DNA from: Rubellimicrobium mesophilum DSM 19309
GTDB lineage: Bacteria; Pseudomonadota; Alphaproteobacteria; Rhodobacterales; Rhodobacteraceae
Direction: 5' to 3'
Assembly: GCF_000600335.2 (NCBI RefSeq)
Contig: NZ_KK088557.1
Location: 27,425 to 91,424 of the forward strand
Length of the DNA stretch: 64,000 nt
The notes beneath the pieces were generated by a model. The model did no database searches, was not told the DNA's origin, and worked only from the letters and a program-made list of their open reading frames with translations. Positions 10,105 through 18,754 of the stretch are shown here, in pieces; the first letter of the stretch is position 1, and each line of letters starts with the position of its first letter. A program made the position numbers and the translations under genes.

Positions 10105-11142
10105 TCACGCCGGCGGCACGGTCACGACCGCGAGAGGCTCGTCCCGGGGCGTCGCGGGCAGGAGGCGCAGCGCCGTCTCCATGTCGCTCCGGCCCTGCGC
10201 GACCCGCTCCTCGACCGCCGTGCCGGAGAAGTCGAGCGCCTTGAGCGCCCGCTGGTGGGCCGACGGGCGATGGACCAGATGGACGAGGATCGCCGGCGGC
10301 GTCTCGGGCTCGGCCCGCCGCAGGAGCTCCCTTTCGCGCGCCATCGCCCCGATGCGGGTTCGCGCCTGGAGGGCGAAGCCCAGGTCCTGCGCGCGAAGCG
10401 CGGCGCCGTCGAGGCTGCCGGGGCGCTCCCCCTCCGGCGCGTAGAGGTCCGAGGCGATCACCAGCAGGGGGCGCGGGGACGGCTCCCGGAGGACGTGATC
10501 CACGGGCAGGTTGTTGCCCAGGCCGCCGTCCCAGTGCCAGCGCCCGTCCAGCTCCACCGGCGGGAGGAGCGGCGGCAGGGCCGTGCTGGCCAGGACGTGC
10601 CGGGCCGTGACGCGGTCGCGGCGGTTGTCCCACCAGACCTCCTCCCCGCGTTCGAGGTCGATGGCCAGGAACGAGAAGCGGATGGGCGAGGCGTTCAGGC
10701 GATCCCAGTCCACCAGCCTATCGAGGAGGGCGGCGAGCGGGCGGTGGTCCTGGAGCGAGACGTCCGGCGGCATCCCCGGCAGCAGCGAGAGCAAGCCCGG
10801 GAAGCGCGGGGCGGTGACGCCCCTGCGCCCGGCCAGGAGCGCGTTGAGCCCGAGCCCGTTGCTCCAGCGCGCCCGGAGGGGCATGGGCATGAGCCGCGCC
10901 CAGGGCCTGTCGTGGATACCGACCTCCGACCAGAACTCCCGCAGGCGGGCCAGCCGGCCCTCGGCGGGATTCCCGAGCAGGATCGCGCCGGTCACGGCCC
11001 CGATGGAGCATCCGACGATCCAGCCCGGCTCGGCGGCCGGGAGCAGGGCCTCGCAGACGCCCAGGTGATAGGCGCCGAGCGCGTTGCCGCCGCTCAGCAC
11101 CAGCACGGTCTCGAAGCCTTCCAGCATCTCCGTCCCGGCCAT
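10105..11142 (-). CDS. Patatin-like phospholipase
   Basis: A 345-residue acyl hydrolase of the patatin family. The oxyanion loop (SGGNALGAYHLG, from residue 17), the nucleophile motif GCSIG (Ser at about 46) and the catalytic Asp in DGG (about 205) are all present, giving the Ser/Asp dyad. No signal peptide or membrane segment is seen, so it is probably cytosolic and acts on phospholipid or neutral lipid esters. It is transcribed with the inositol-type genes upstream on the same strand after an 82-base gap; a functional link is not evident. Confidence 0.88.
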   Translation of the reverse strand: MAGTEMLEGFETVLVLSGGNALGAYHLGVCEALLPAAEPGWIVGCSIGAVTGAILLGNPAEGRLARLREFWSEVGIHDRPWARLMPMPLRARWSNGLGLNALLAGRRGVTAPRFPGLLSLLPGMPPDVSLQDHRPLAALLDRLVDWDRLNASPIRFSFLAIDLERGEEVWWDNRRDRVTARHVLASTALPPLLPPVELDGRWHWDGGLGNNLPVDHVLREPSPRPLLVIASDLYAPEGERPGSLDGAALRAQDLGFALQARTRIGAMARERELLRRAEPETPPAILVHLVHRPSAHQRALKALDFSGTAVEERVAQGRSDMETALRLLPATPRDEPLAVVTVPPA

Positions 11143-11224
11143 CCCGCGTCCTTTCCCGATCCCGGCCGAACGGCCTTGGCGCCGACCGGTTCCCGCCGCT
11201 CGGGAGTGTCGCTCCGGCGCTGGC

Positions 11225-12340
11225 CTAGGCGTCCCTCCACCGCTCCTCGCGGGCCGAGGCGAGGACGGTTTCGACGAGGCCCTGGATGCGGAGGCCCTGG
11301 CGGAAGCTGAAGGGCTCGGGCGCGCGGCCGGCGAGGGCGTCGAGGAAGCCCGCCATCTCGATGGCCTTGAGGTCGTTGAAGCCGAGCTGGTGGCCGGGCG
11401 CCACGCAGAAGCGGCCGTAGGGCGGATGGTCGGGCCCGGCCTCGATGCACCGGAAGCCGCGACGGCCCTTCGGGTCCTCGGCGGAGTAGAAGTGCAGCTC
11501 GTTGAAGCGCTCCTGGGTGAACAGGAGCGCGCCCTTGCTCCCGTAGACCTCGACGTCGTGCTGCATCTTTCGGCCCATGGCGATCCACGAGGCCTCGATG
11601 GAGCCGGAGGCGCCGCTCTCGAAGCGCAGGAAGGCGCGGGCCACGTCGTCGGTCTCCACGGGCCTGCGCCCGCCCTGGCCGTCGGGGCGCTCCGCGATGG
11701 CCGTCACGGCGTCGCCCATGACGCGCGCGATGGGGCCGAGGAGGAATTCGGCGGTCGCGAGCGCGTGGGAGCCCAGGTCCGCCATCACACCGCCGCCCAC
11801 GGGGTCGTTGCGGAACGAGAAGGGGGCCGAGGCATCCGTCATGTAGTCCTCGGCGTGGATGCCCCGATACGAGCGGATCTCGCCCAGCTCGCCGGCCTGG
11901 ATCATCTCGCGCGCGAGCGCCAGCATGGGGTTGCACAGGTAGTTGAAGCCCATCTGCGTCTTCACGCCCCTGGCCTCGGCGGCCTCGGCCATCTCGCGGG
12001 CGTCCTGGGCGCGCGGGGCCAGGGGCTTCTCGCAGTGCACGTGCTTGCCGGCGGCGATGGCGGCGAGCGCCATCTCCTTGTGCAGGGCGTTCGGCGCGGT
12101 GACGTGGACCACGTCGATCTCGGGGCTGGCCACCATCGCCCGCCAGTCGGCGGTCGCGCGGGCGAAGCCCAGGGCCTCTGCGGCCGTCCGGGCCAGCTCC
12201 GGGTTGGCGTCCGCCAGCGTGTGCAGCTCCACCGCGAAGGGCAGGTCGAAGACCTTGGCCGCCGTGCCGTAGGCGAAGGCGTGGGCCTTGCCCATGAAAC
12301 CCGAGCCGATCAGCCCGACGCGCAGCAGAGGTTTGGTCAT
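11225..12340 (-). CDS. Gfo/Idh/MocA family oxidoreductase
   Basis: A 371-residue NAD(P)-dependent sugar or inositol dehydrogenase. A Rossmann motif GLIGSGFMG lies at residues 9-17 and the family lysine is in EKP (104-106). The C-terminal half (SFRNDPVGGGVMADLGSHAL) is the GFO_IDH_MocA substrate domain. It is followed by an HpaI-type aldolase on the same strand and an inosose dehydratase gene divergently, so a role in myo-inositol or related sugar degradation is likely. The exact substrate cannot be read from the sequence. Confidence 0.87.
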   Translation of the reverse strand: MTKPLLRVGLIGSGFMGKAHAFAYGTAAKVFDLPFAVELHTLADANPELARTAAEALGFARATADWRAMVASPEIDVVHVTAPNALHKEMALAAIAAGKHVHCEKPLAPRAQDAREMAEAAEARGVKTQMGFNYLCNPMLALAREMIQAGELGEIRSYRGIHAEDYMTDASAPFSFRNDPVGGGVMADLGSHALATAEFLLGPIARVMGDAVTAIAERPDGQGGRRPVETDDVARAFLRFESGASGSIEASWIAMGRKMQHDVEVYGSKGALLFTQERFNELHFYSAEDPKGRRGFRCIEAGPDHPPYGRFCVAPGHQLGFNDLKAIEMAGFLDALAGRAPEPFSFRQGLRIQGLVETVLASAREERWRDA

Positions 12341-12460
12341 CTCATGTCCCCGTCCTTGATGGCCGCCCTCCCCGAGGCGGCGCGCCGTGGGGTAGCGGAG
12401 CCGGCGGCGAGCGCAAGACGGGGGCCCGCGTTCTTCGTCAAATGCGTCAGGCCCGGGGAG

Positions 12461-13276
12461 CTAGTAGCCCTGCCTGGCGTCCGTCCGCGGGGCCGTGCCC
12501 CCCTGCCCCGCCAGATCCCGGAACCGCGCGACCGAGGCGCTCGCGGCCTGCGCGAGGAGGCGCGAGTCGGCCGAGACGGTGACGAGGTCGAAGCCCCAGG
12601 AGACGCCGCGCGCCGCGTAGTCGGCCGAGGCGCAGTGGAGGCAGGCCTTGATCCCGGCGCGGTGGGCGCTCGCGCGGATCTCCTTGATGGCGTCGATCAT
12701 CTCGGGCTCCTCGCGGTCCATGCCGGGGTCGAGCCGGCCGTTCGAGAGCGAGATCGAGAGGTCCGAGGGGCCGATGTAGAGCGCGTCGATGCCAGGCGTG
12801 GCGGCGATGGCGTCGAGGTTGGCCATCCCCTCGGCGGTCTCGATCATGGCGAGGCCGAGGACGAGGTCGTTGGCCTCGCGCGAATAGTTGGCGAGGCCGT
12901 GGGCCACGCCGACCCGCGTCGGGCCGAAGCTGCGGGCGCCCCGCGGGGGATAGCGCAGGAACGAGGCGAACTCGGCGGCCTGCTCGGGCGTGGAGACCAT
13001 CGGGCAGATGATCCCCATGGCGCCCGCGTCGAGAAGCTTCATGACGATGCCGGGCTCGCGCCAGGGCGCCCGGGCCATCGGAAAGACGCCCGAGGCGCGC
13101 ATGGCCTGGAGCATCGGCAGGGCGTCGGAGTAGTCGAGCGCGCCGTGCTGCACGTCGATGGTCACCGCGTCGTAGCCCTGCGCCGCCATGATCTCGGCGG
13201 TGAACGGGTTGCCGATGCCGAGCCAGGCGTTGAGGACGGGCCGCCCTTGCGCCCAGAGGTCGCGGGGATGGGTCAT
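12461..13276 (-). CDS. HpcH/HpaI family 2-oxo acid aldolase
   Basis: A 271-residue class II aldolase of the HpaI/RhmA type that would split a 2-keto-3-deoxy acid into pyruvate and an aldehyde using a divalent metal. Visible motifs are the metal/phosphate region with DVQHGALDY, the conserved GIICPMVSTPEQA strand, the metal-binding Glu in IETAEG, and the IGPSDLS loop. The start at 13276 (MTHPRDLWAQG) fits the family N-terminus; the frame is open further upstream but lacks conserved residues. It probably works with the dehydrogenase downstream in catabolism of a sugar acid. Confidence 0.85.
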   Translation of the reverse strand: MTHPRDLWAQGRPVLNAWLGIGNPFTAEIMAAQGYDAVTIDVQHGALDYSDALPMLQAMRASGVFPMARAPWREPGIVMKLLDAGAMGIICPMVSTPEQAAEFASFLRYPPRGARSFGPTRVGVAHGLANYSREANDLVLGLAMIETAEGMANLDAIAATPGIDALYIGPSDLSISLSNGRLDPGMDREEPEMIDAIKEIRASAHRAGIKACLHCASADYAARGVSWGFDLVTVSADSRLLAQAASASVARFRDLAGQGGTAPRTDARQGY

Positions 13277-13688
13277 GCCGACCTCCCCCGGCCCGCCGTC
13301 CGCCCGATCGTTCCTGCCTGTCCCATAGCGGCCTCCCGTCCCGCTGCCTCGTCGCGAAGTCATCGGGGCGGACCCGGGCGGTGTCAACGCGGCGCGAGGG
13401 GGTCCCCGGACGCGGCCATGCCCCCGTGGAACGCCGGACGGCATGGGCCGGGCGCGGAGGACCGGCCAGCGACGGCGAGCGGCGGCATGGACGGGAGGCG
13501 CCCCGGAGAGGGCGCGCGGCATGTCGCGGGACGCACCTATCCCGTGGCGCCGACGAGGGCGCGCCGCCTGAGGTCTTTGACGCGTTTCGCTGGATTCGGC
13601 GGTCCAACACGGGTCAAAGGGCGGCGTCGGGGTCGGCAGCCCCGAATCGTCTGGCCCGTCCACCATCGCACAGAAGGATTAACGAAGG
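13277..13688. other. Divergent intergenic region between the aldolase and iolE
   Basis: No gene is supported in these 412 bases. The only structured signal is an inverted repeat, CTTTGAC (13575-13581) and GTCAAAG (13613-13619), with 31 bases between the arms, upstream of iolE. It could be a split operator for a regulator of the two divergent catabolic units, which is an inference from position. A GGAAC near 13429 has no matching -10 element. Confidence 0.35.
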
Positions 13689-14588
13689 ATGAAAGCCCGT
13701 CTCGGCATCTCGCCCATCTGCTGGTGGAACGACGACCTCCCGGAACTGTCGGACGACGTGAGCCTCGAGGAATGCCTGCGGCAGGCCTCGGAGGCCGGCT
13801 ACACCGGGATGGAGACGGGCCGACGCTTCCCAATGGACATCCGGGAACTGGGGCCGGTCCTCGACCGCCACGGCATCTCTGTCTGCGGCGGGTGGTTCTC
13901 GGGGACGGTCCTGAACGGCGACCTCGAGGAGAACAAGGACCGCATCCGGGCGCAGATGGACCTCTTCATCGCCGCCAAGGCGCCCTGCATCGTCTATGGC
14001 GAGGTCGCGCGGTCCATCCAGGGCGACCGCTCCCGGCCGCTGGCGCAGAAGCCGCGACTCTCCGAGGACGAGATGCGGACCTACGCCCGCAACATGACCG
14101 CCTTCGGGGAGTGGTGCGCCGAGCAGGGGATGCCGCTCGCCTATCACCACCACATGGCGGCGGTGGTGGAGACCGAGCCCGAGCTCGACCTCTTCATGGC
14201 CCATTCGGGCGAGGGCATCCCGCTCCTCTACGACGCGGGCCACATGGCGATGGCCGGGGGCGACGTGCTGCGGGTGATCGACAGGCACCACGCTCGCATC
14301 AGCCACGTCCACACCAAGGACATCCGCCGGGAGGTCGTCGACGGCCTCGACCGGTCGCGGGAGTCCTTCCTCGACGCCGTGGTGAAGGGCGCCTTCACGG
14401 TGCCGGGCGACGGCAGCCTCGACTTCCGGGCCATCCTCCGCAAGCTCGCGGATCACGGCTACGAGGGCTGGTTCGTCGTCGAGGCCGAGCAGGACCCGAA
14501 GACCGCGCCGCCGCTGCCGACCTCGGCCAAGGGCAACGCCGAGCTGCGCCGCCTTCTGGCGGAGGTGGGCTACGAGGTCGCCGCCTGA
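13689..14588 (+). CDS. iolE: Myo-inosose-2 dehydratase family protein (IolE-like)
   Basis: A 299-residue TIM-barrel sugar isomerase/dehydratase (AP endonuclease 2 superfamily). Start (RLGISPICWWNDDLPEL), the EAGYTGMETGRRFP segment, the metal-ligand patches YHHHM, LLYDAGHMAM and SHVHTKD, and the final FVVEAEQDP all match IolE, which dehydrates scyllo-inosose in myo-inositol degradation. A purine-rich AAGGA precedes the ATG. It is divergent from an aldolase and a dehydrogenase that could serve the same pathway. Other iol genes (iolB, iolC, iolD) are not in the window. Confidence 0.85.
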   Translation: MKARLGISPICWWNDDLPELSDDVSLEECLRQASEAGYTGMETGRRFPMDIRELGPVLDRHGISVCGGWFSGTVLNGDLEENKDRIRAQMDLFIAAKAPCIVYGEVARSIQGDRSRPLAQKPRLSEDEMRTYARNMTAFGEWCAEQGMPLAYHHHMAAVVETEPELDLFMAHSGEGIPLLYDAGHMAMAGGDVLRVIDRHHARISHVHTKDIRREVVDGLDRSRESFLDAVVKGAFTVPGDGSLDFRAILRKLADHGYEGWFVVEAEQDPKTAPPLPTSAKGNAELRRLLAEVGYEVAA

Positions 14589-14597
14589 TCCCCCTGG

Positions 14598-14618
14598 GGG
14601 CGCCACGGGCCGGCGCCC
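14598..14618. terminator. Perfect GC hairpin between convergent genes
   Basis: GGGCGCC and GGCGCCC form a seven-base-pair perfect stem with a seven-base loop in the 47-base gap between iolE and a response regulator that converge here. No T tract follows; bidirectional terminator function is inferred from position. Confidence 0.5.
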
Positions 14619-14635
14619 GGTAAGGCCCCGGCGGC

Positions 14636-15016
14636 TCAGCGCGCCGGGACCAGCCCCCCGAGGTCCAGCGTCCGCAGGACCTCGTCCGCGTCGAGCGGCT
14701 TGTCGCAGCGGGGCACCCGGGCGAAGGCCTCCGGCAGGGCCCAGCGCTCGTAGCCGGTGGCGAAGACGAAGGGCACCCCCCGGCGCGACAGGACCTCGGC
14801 CACCGGGAACACCATCCGGCCCGCGAGGTTCACGTCGAGGATCGCCGCGTCCACCCTCCCGGCCTCCTCGATCAGCTCCAGCGCCTCGGGCACGGAGGCC
14901 ACGGGACCCAGCACCCGCGCGCCGGCGGCCTCCAGGTCGCGGCGCAGGTCGTCGGCCAGGAGGTATTCGTCCTCGACCACCAGGATGCAGGGGGATTCCG
15001 GGGACTTGGTCGCCAT
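14636..15016 (-). CDS. Single-domain response regulator
   Basis: A 126-residue stand-alone receiver domain. The acidic pocket (VVEDEYLLADD), phosphoacceptor Asp (AAILDVNLAG), conserved Thr region (FVFATGYE) and Lys (RCDKPLDAD) are all present. There is no output domain, so it should act by phosphotransfer or protein contact. Similar short receivers lie next to HWE kinases in alphaproteobacteria, and one such kinase and a sister receiver (16939) are within 3 kb. The ATG at 15016 starts the conserved region. Confidence 0.85.
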   Translation of the reverse strand: MATKSPESPCILVVEDEYLLADDLRRDLEAAGARVLGPVASVPEALELIEEAGRVDAAILDVNLAGRMVFPVAEVLSRRGVPFVFATGYERWALPEAFARVPRCDKPLDADEVLRTLDLGGLVPAR

Positions 15017-15044
15017 GCCGCTCCTTCCGGGCGCCGCGGCCCGT

Positions 15045-15371
15045 CTACGCCACGCGGTCCAACGCCGCGGGCCGCGCCGCGGTTCGGCCCGCGCGCTCAC
15101 CTTTCGGCGAGCCGCAGGGCTCGGCCGCGTCCAGCACCTCGCCCAGGAGGCTGGCCCAGGCCTGGCGCTGGGCCAGGGCCAGGGCGGGATCGTCGGCCAC
15201 CCGGGCAAGCTGCAGGCAGAGCCAAGCGTCGTTGAGGCGTGCCTCGAGCCGCCGCCCCCGGGCCGCGTCGGGCACCCGCCCCGCCAGATGGCGGAACAGC
15301 CCGCGCGCGAGGAGGATGCGGCGCTTCTCGGCAGCGGCCTCGACGGGCAGCTTCCGGCTCGAACAGATCAT
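15045..15371 (-). CDS. Hypothetical protein, 108 residues
   Basis: A frame starting at ATG 15371 encodes a helical, Arg/Ala-rich protein (MICSSRKLPVEAAAEKRRIL, later LNDAWLCLQLARVADDP). It is not recognised as any family. Position (28 bases upstream of a response regulator gene on the same strand, divergent from an EcfG-like sigma factor gene) would suit a small stress regulator, but it lacks the sequence I would expect of the anti-sigma factor NepR. Codon use resembles its neighbours. Confidence 0.55.
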   Translation of the reverse strand: MICSSRKLPVEAAAEKRRILLARGLFRHLAGRVPDAARGRRLEARLNDAWLCLQLARVADDPALALAQRQAWASLLGEVLDAAEPCGSPKGERAGRTAARPAALDRVA

Positions 15372-15521
15372 GGCGGTCGCCCCTCTCCCGCTGTGGACCG
15401 ACCTGAGCCTAATCCGACGGAAGCGCACGGCAAGGTTGCATAGGTTAAGGCGCGGCGAACCGATCTGTGGCTCTTGGGACCAGGGGGCCCGTCGCGGGTC
15501 CGTGCCTCGGAGGATCGATCC

Positions 15522-16058
15522 GTGACCTTCCATCCCAAGTGCAGCCTGACCGAGGACGAGGCGAGCGCCATGGCGCGCTTCGAGCAGGAGGTCCTGGCGC
15601 TGCGACCGGCGCTCTGCGCCTTCGCGCGGCGGCTGGCGCGGCAGGAGAGCGACGCCGAGGACCTCGTGCAGGACACGATCCTGCGGGCGCTCGCCGCGCG
15701 GGCGCGGTTCCGGGAGGGCAGCAACCTCAAGGCCTGGCTGTTCACGATCATGCGCAACGCGTTCAACACCGGCTGGCGGCGGTCCCGGCGCGAGACCCTG
15801 CCCGGCCCCGAGGCCATCGAGGCGGGGGTGGTGACGCCCGCGCTGCAGGGGACGGGCCTCTGGGCCCGGGAGACGATGGGCCGGCTGCTGCACGACCTGT
15901 CCCCCGCGCACCGCGAGATCCTGATCCTGGTCCCCGTGCTGGGCCTGGGCTACGAGGAGGCGGCCGAGGTCTGCGGCTGCTCGGTGGGCACGATCAAGAG
16001 CCGGCTCAGCCGGGCGCGGGCGGCCCTGGCGGTGCTGGCGGGCGAGGCGGGGCCATGA
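15522..16058 (+). CDS. ECF sigma factor, EcfG-like (general stress)
   Basis: A 178-residue sigma-70 family protein with region 2 (CAFARRLARQESDAEDLVQDT, then NLKAWLFTIMRN) and region 4 (PAHREILILVPVLGLGYEEA, then GTIKSRLSRARA). Both regions resemble EcfG, the general-stress sigma factor of alphaproteobacteria. I chose the GTG at 15522 because GGAGGA at 15509-15514 lies seven bases upstream. Its usual partners NepR and PhyR are not visible, but receivers and an HWE kinase are close. Promoters of the EcfG type occur at several places in this window, consistent with an active EcfG system in this organism. Confidence 0.8.
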   Translation: MTFHPKCSLTEDEASAMARFEQEVLALRPALCAFARRLARQESDAEDLVQDTILRALAARARFREGSNLKAWLFTIMRNAFNTGWRRSRRETLPGPEAIEAGVVTPALQGTGLWARETMGRLLHDLSPAHREILILVPVLGLGYEEAAEVCGCSVGTIKSRLSRARAALAVLAGEAGP

Positions 16059-16069
16059 GGGCCGCGGCC

Positions 16070-16861
16070 TCAGCCCCGGCCGGTCAGGGCCGCCTCGGCG
16101 CCGTCGTTGGCGTCGAGGTGGCGCCCCTCCTGGCCGAGGTGGAGGTAGTTGGGACTGAAGAGCGCGGCCTGCATCAGGGCGTCGAGGTCGCGGATGGTCA
16201 GCACGCGGTCGCGGACCTCCACCAGCCCCTCCTCGCGCACCGCCTGGAAGGTGCGGTTCACGTGGACGGTCGAAAGGCCGGTGATGTCGGCGATCATGGC
16301 CTGGGTCAGCGGCCATTCGCAGCTCAGCCCCTGGGTCCGGCCGGCCGCGCCGAGGCGCAGGTAGAGCTCGCACATCAGGTGGGCGATGCGCTCGAAGGCG
16401 GTGCGGCTGCCGAGGTTCATCAGCCATTCGCGCTGGATCGCCATGTTCACCAGCGTCTCCCACCACAGCGCCTGGAGCAGGCGCGGATGCGCCAGCGTCA
16501 GCGCCTCGAAGGCGTCGCGGGTGACCTGGGCGACGGCGACCGACGTGACGGCGCCGATGAAGTGGTCCATCTCGCGCAGCAGGAAGACGTTGAGGTCGCA
16601 GATGTCGCCCGGCAGGAAGAGCCCCACCACCTGCCGGCGGCCGTCCTCCAGGTACTTGTAGCGGCAGGCCCAGCCATCCAGCACGATGCGCACGACGCGC
16701 GGCGCCTCGCCCTCGCGCACGAGGTCGTCCTTGGCGCGGAAGCGCTGCACCCGCTCCCCGCAGAGGCCCAGCGCGGCCGCCCGATCCTCCTCGGACAGCC
16801 GGGTGTAATGCTCCAGCTTGCGGATCAGGGCGTTGGACGGGGGCTGGACCGGAGCGGACAT
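16070..16861 (-). CDS. Crp/Fnr family transcriptional regulator
   Basis: A 263-residue regulator with an N-terminal cyclic-nucleotide-binding-like beta barrel (VREGEAPRVVRIVLDGWACR, then GLFLPGDICDL) and a C-terminal winged helix (LTQAMIADITGLSTVHVNRT). The Fnr-type N-terminal cysteine cluster is absent, so it does not bind an Fe-S cluster in the usual way. Proteins of this type often sit near HWE kinases and EcfG. It is divergent from a response regulator gene; the shared gap has the palindrome AACATATGTT. Confidence 0.87.
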   Translation of the reverse strand: MSAPVQPPSNALIRKLEHYTRLSEEDRAAALGLCGERVQRFRAKDDLVREGEAPRVVRIVLDGWACRYKYLEDGRRQVVGLFLPGDICDLNVFLLREMDHFIGAVTSVAVAQVTRDAFEALTLAHPRLLQALWWETLVNMAIQREWLMNLGSRTAFERIAHLMCELYLRLGAAGRTQGLSCEWPLTQAMIADITGLSTVHVNRTFQAVREEGLVEVRDRVLTIRDLDALMQAALFSPNYLHLGQEGRHLDANDGAEAALTGRG

Positions 16862-16899
16862 CTGGCGCGAACCTCACCGGAAGCGGACCTGCCCACAAT

Positions 16900-16909
16900 A
16901 ACATATGTT
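16900..16909. promoter_or_regulatory. Palindrome AACATATGTT in a divergent promoter region
   Basis: A perfect ten-base palindrome, AT-rich against a GC-rich background, between the divergent Crp/Fnr and response regulator genes. It could be an operator, possibly autoregulatory for the Crp/Fnr protein, but no known consensus is matched. Confidence 0.35.
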
Positions 16910-16938
16910 GCACATCCTTGTCGGGGGAGACAGGCTGC

Positions 16939-17331
16939 ATGAGCAGGCGCGACGGACTGGGAGGCCGGGTCATCCTGGTGGTCGAGGACGACTGGCTCAT
17001 CGCGGAGGACATCGCCGTGGCGATCCGGCGCGAGGGCGCCCGCGTGGTGGGGCCGGCGGCCAGCTCCGACGACGCGCTGCGCCTCATCGAGGACGAGCCG
17101 GGGATCGACCTCGCGGTGCTCGACGTGGCCCTGGCCCACGACGGCGGCCTCGAGGTGGCCGACGCGCTGGAGGCCAGGGGCGTGCCCTTCGTCTTCGCCA
17201 CGGGCTACGACCGGGCGATCCTGCCCCTGCGCTTCCAGGGCGCGCCGCACTGGGAGAAGCCCTTCGACGCGGACGCCCTGGCGCGGTTCCTGACGGCCCC
17301 CGCGCGCCCGGGCGCCGAGCACCCCGCGTGA
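16939..17331 (+). CDS. Single-domain response regulator paired with an HWE kinase
   Basis: A 130-residue stand-alone receiver with an acidic pocket ([11 protein letters not shown]), acceptor Asp ([13 protein letters not shown]), Thr region (FVFATGYD) and Lys (HWEKPFDAD). Its stop overlaps the GTG of the HWE kinase gene (GTGA), so the two are translated together and are a likely cognate pair. It is clearly related to the receiver at 14636-15016. A TTG 21 bases upstream is an alternative start; the ATG at 16939 has a GGGGGA about ten bases upstream. Confidence 0.85.
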   Translation: MSRRDGLGGRVILVVEDDWLIAEDIAVAIRREGARVVGPAASSDDALRLIEDEPGIDLAVLDVALAHDGGLEVADALEARGVPFVFATGYDRAILPLRFQGAPHWEKPFDADALARFLTAPARPGAEHPA

Positions 17332-18692
17332 GCGCCGGGCCGCCTCCCGGCTGGCTGACCGAGAGGCGCGCCCTGGCGCTGCTCGGCGCCACGGGGCACG
17401 CCCATTTCCGCATGAGCGCCGACTGGTCCGTGATGCACCGCCTGTCGGGCGGCGGCCTGCTGGAGGACGCGACCGGGCCGCTCTCGGGCTGGATCGACCG
17501 CTACGTCCCGCCCGGGCAGCGGCCGCTGGTCCTCGGCGCGGTCGCCGAGGCCGTGCGGACGGGGGCGCCCTTCGACCTCGAGCACCAGGCGCGGCGGAGC
17601 GACGGAGGGCTCGCCTGGATCCGCTCCCGCGCGGTTCCGATCCTGGGGCCGGACGGCGGGATCGAGGAATGGCTCGGCGCCTCCGAGGACGTCACGGCGC
17701 GCCACGAGGCCGAGGACCGGCGCCGCGAGAGCGAGGAGCGGCTGGGGCTGGCGCTCGGGGTCGCGGAGCTGAGCACCTGGGACTGGAACCTCGTCACGGG
17801 CGAGATCGTCTGGTCCGAGGCCTACTTCCACTTCTACGGCTACGTCCCCGGCGAGGTGACGCCGAGCTACGAGGCCTGGGCCGCCCGCGTCCATCCCGAG
17901 GACCTTCCGGCCGTCGAGGCGCGCATCGGGCAGGCCCGCGACGCGGGCGGGCCCTTCGAGGCCGAGTTCCGCGTCCTGCCCGGCCAGGGCGCGATGCGCT
18001 GGGCCCGGGCGAAGGGCAGCTTCTTCGGCGAGGATGGCCGGGCGGCGCGGATGATCGGCGTCATGCAGGACGTGACCGCGGCCAGGGCGGCCGAGGCCCG
18101 CCAGCGCCTGCTGATGGCCGAGCTGCAGCACCGCGTCCGCAACAGCCTGGCGGTGATCCGCTCCATCGTGCGGCGGAGCGCGCAGGCCGCCACGGACCTC
18201 GACGACTACGTCTCGCACCTGGAGGGCCGCATCGAGGCCCTGGCCCGCGTGCAGGCCGCCGTCACGCGCGCCCCGGGCGCGGGGCTCGACCTCGAGGCGC
18301 TGCTGCGGGACGAGCTCCGGGCCGCCGCGACGGCGAAGGGGCAGGTCGCCTTCTCGGGACCACCCCTGCGCCTGCCGTCGCGCGCGGCCGAGATGCTGGG
18401 CCTGGCCTTCCACGAGCTCACCACCAACGCCATCAAGCACGGCGCCCTGGCCGGGGACGCCGGGACGGTGACGGTGGCCTGGTCGGTCGAGGGGGACGGC
18501 CCGCCCCGGCTGCGCCTGCGCTGGAGCGAGCGGGCCGCCCGCCCCCTCGGCCCGCCCGGCCCGCCCGGCTTCGGGACCGAGCTCCTCGATCGGATGCTGG
18601 CCTACAACCTGGGCGCCGAGGTGGAGACCCGGCGCCGGCCCGAGGGGATCGTCTGCGACATCGCCCTGCCGCTGGGCGACGGCCCCGGCTGA
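17328..18692 (+). CDS. PAS-domain HWE family sensor histidine kinase
   Basis: A 454-residue soluble kinase. Two PAS domains occupy about residues 20-125 and 135-255. The HWE/HisKA_2 phosphoacceptor motif follows ([19 protein letters not shown], His at about 268). The ATPase domain has [13 protein letters not shown] and the [10 protein letters not shown]2 box. Kinases of this class drive the alphaproteobacterial general stress response or light sensing; a blue-light LOV motif (NCRFLQ) is not present. It begins with GTG 17328, overlapping the receiver gene. EcfG and Crp/Fnr genes next to it support a stress-signalling role. Confidence 0.87.
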   Translation: MSAGPPPGWLTERRALALLGATGHAHFRMSADWSVMHRLSGGGLLEDATGPLSGWIDRYVPPGQRPLVLGAVAEAVRTGAPFDLEHQARRSDGGLAWIRSRAVPILGPDGGIEEWLGASEDVTARHEAEDRRRESEERLGLALGVAELSTWDWNLVTGEIVWSEAYFHFYGYVPGEVTPSYEAWAARVHPEDLPAVEARIGQARDAGGPFEAEFRVLPGQGAMRWARAKGSFFGEDGRAARMIGVMQDVTAARAAEARQRLLMAELQHRVRNSLAVIRSIVRRSAQAATDLDDYVSHLEGRIEALARVQAAVTRAPGAGLDLEALLRDELRAAATAKGQVAFSGPPLRLPSRAAEMLGLAFHELTTNAIKHGALAGDAGTVTVAWSVEGDGPPRLRLRWSERAARPLGPPGPPGFGTELLDRMLAYNLGAEVETRRRPEGIVCDIALPLGDGPG

Positions 18693-18754
18693 CGGGACGG
18701 CTTGCCCCCGGCCCCGGGACGCGCCACCTCTGGCGGGGACCCGGAGGACCGCCC

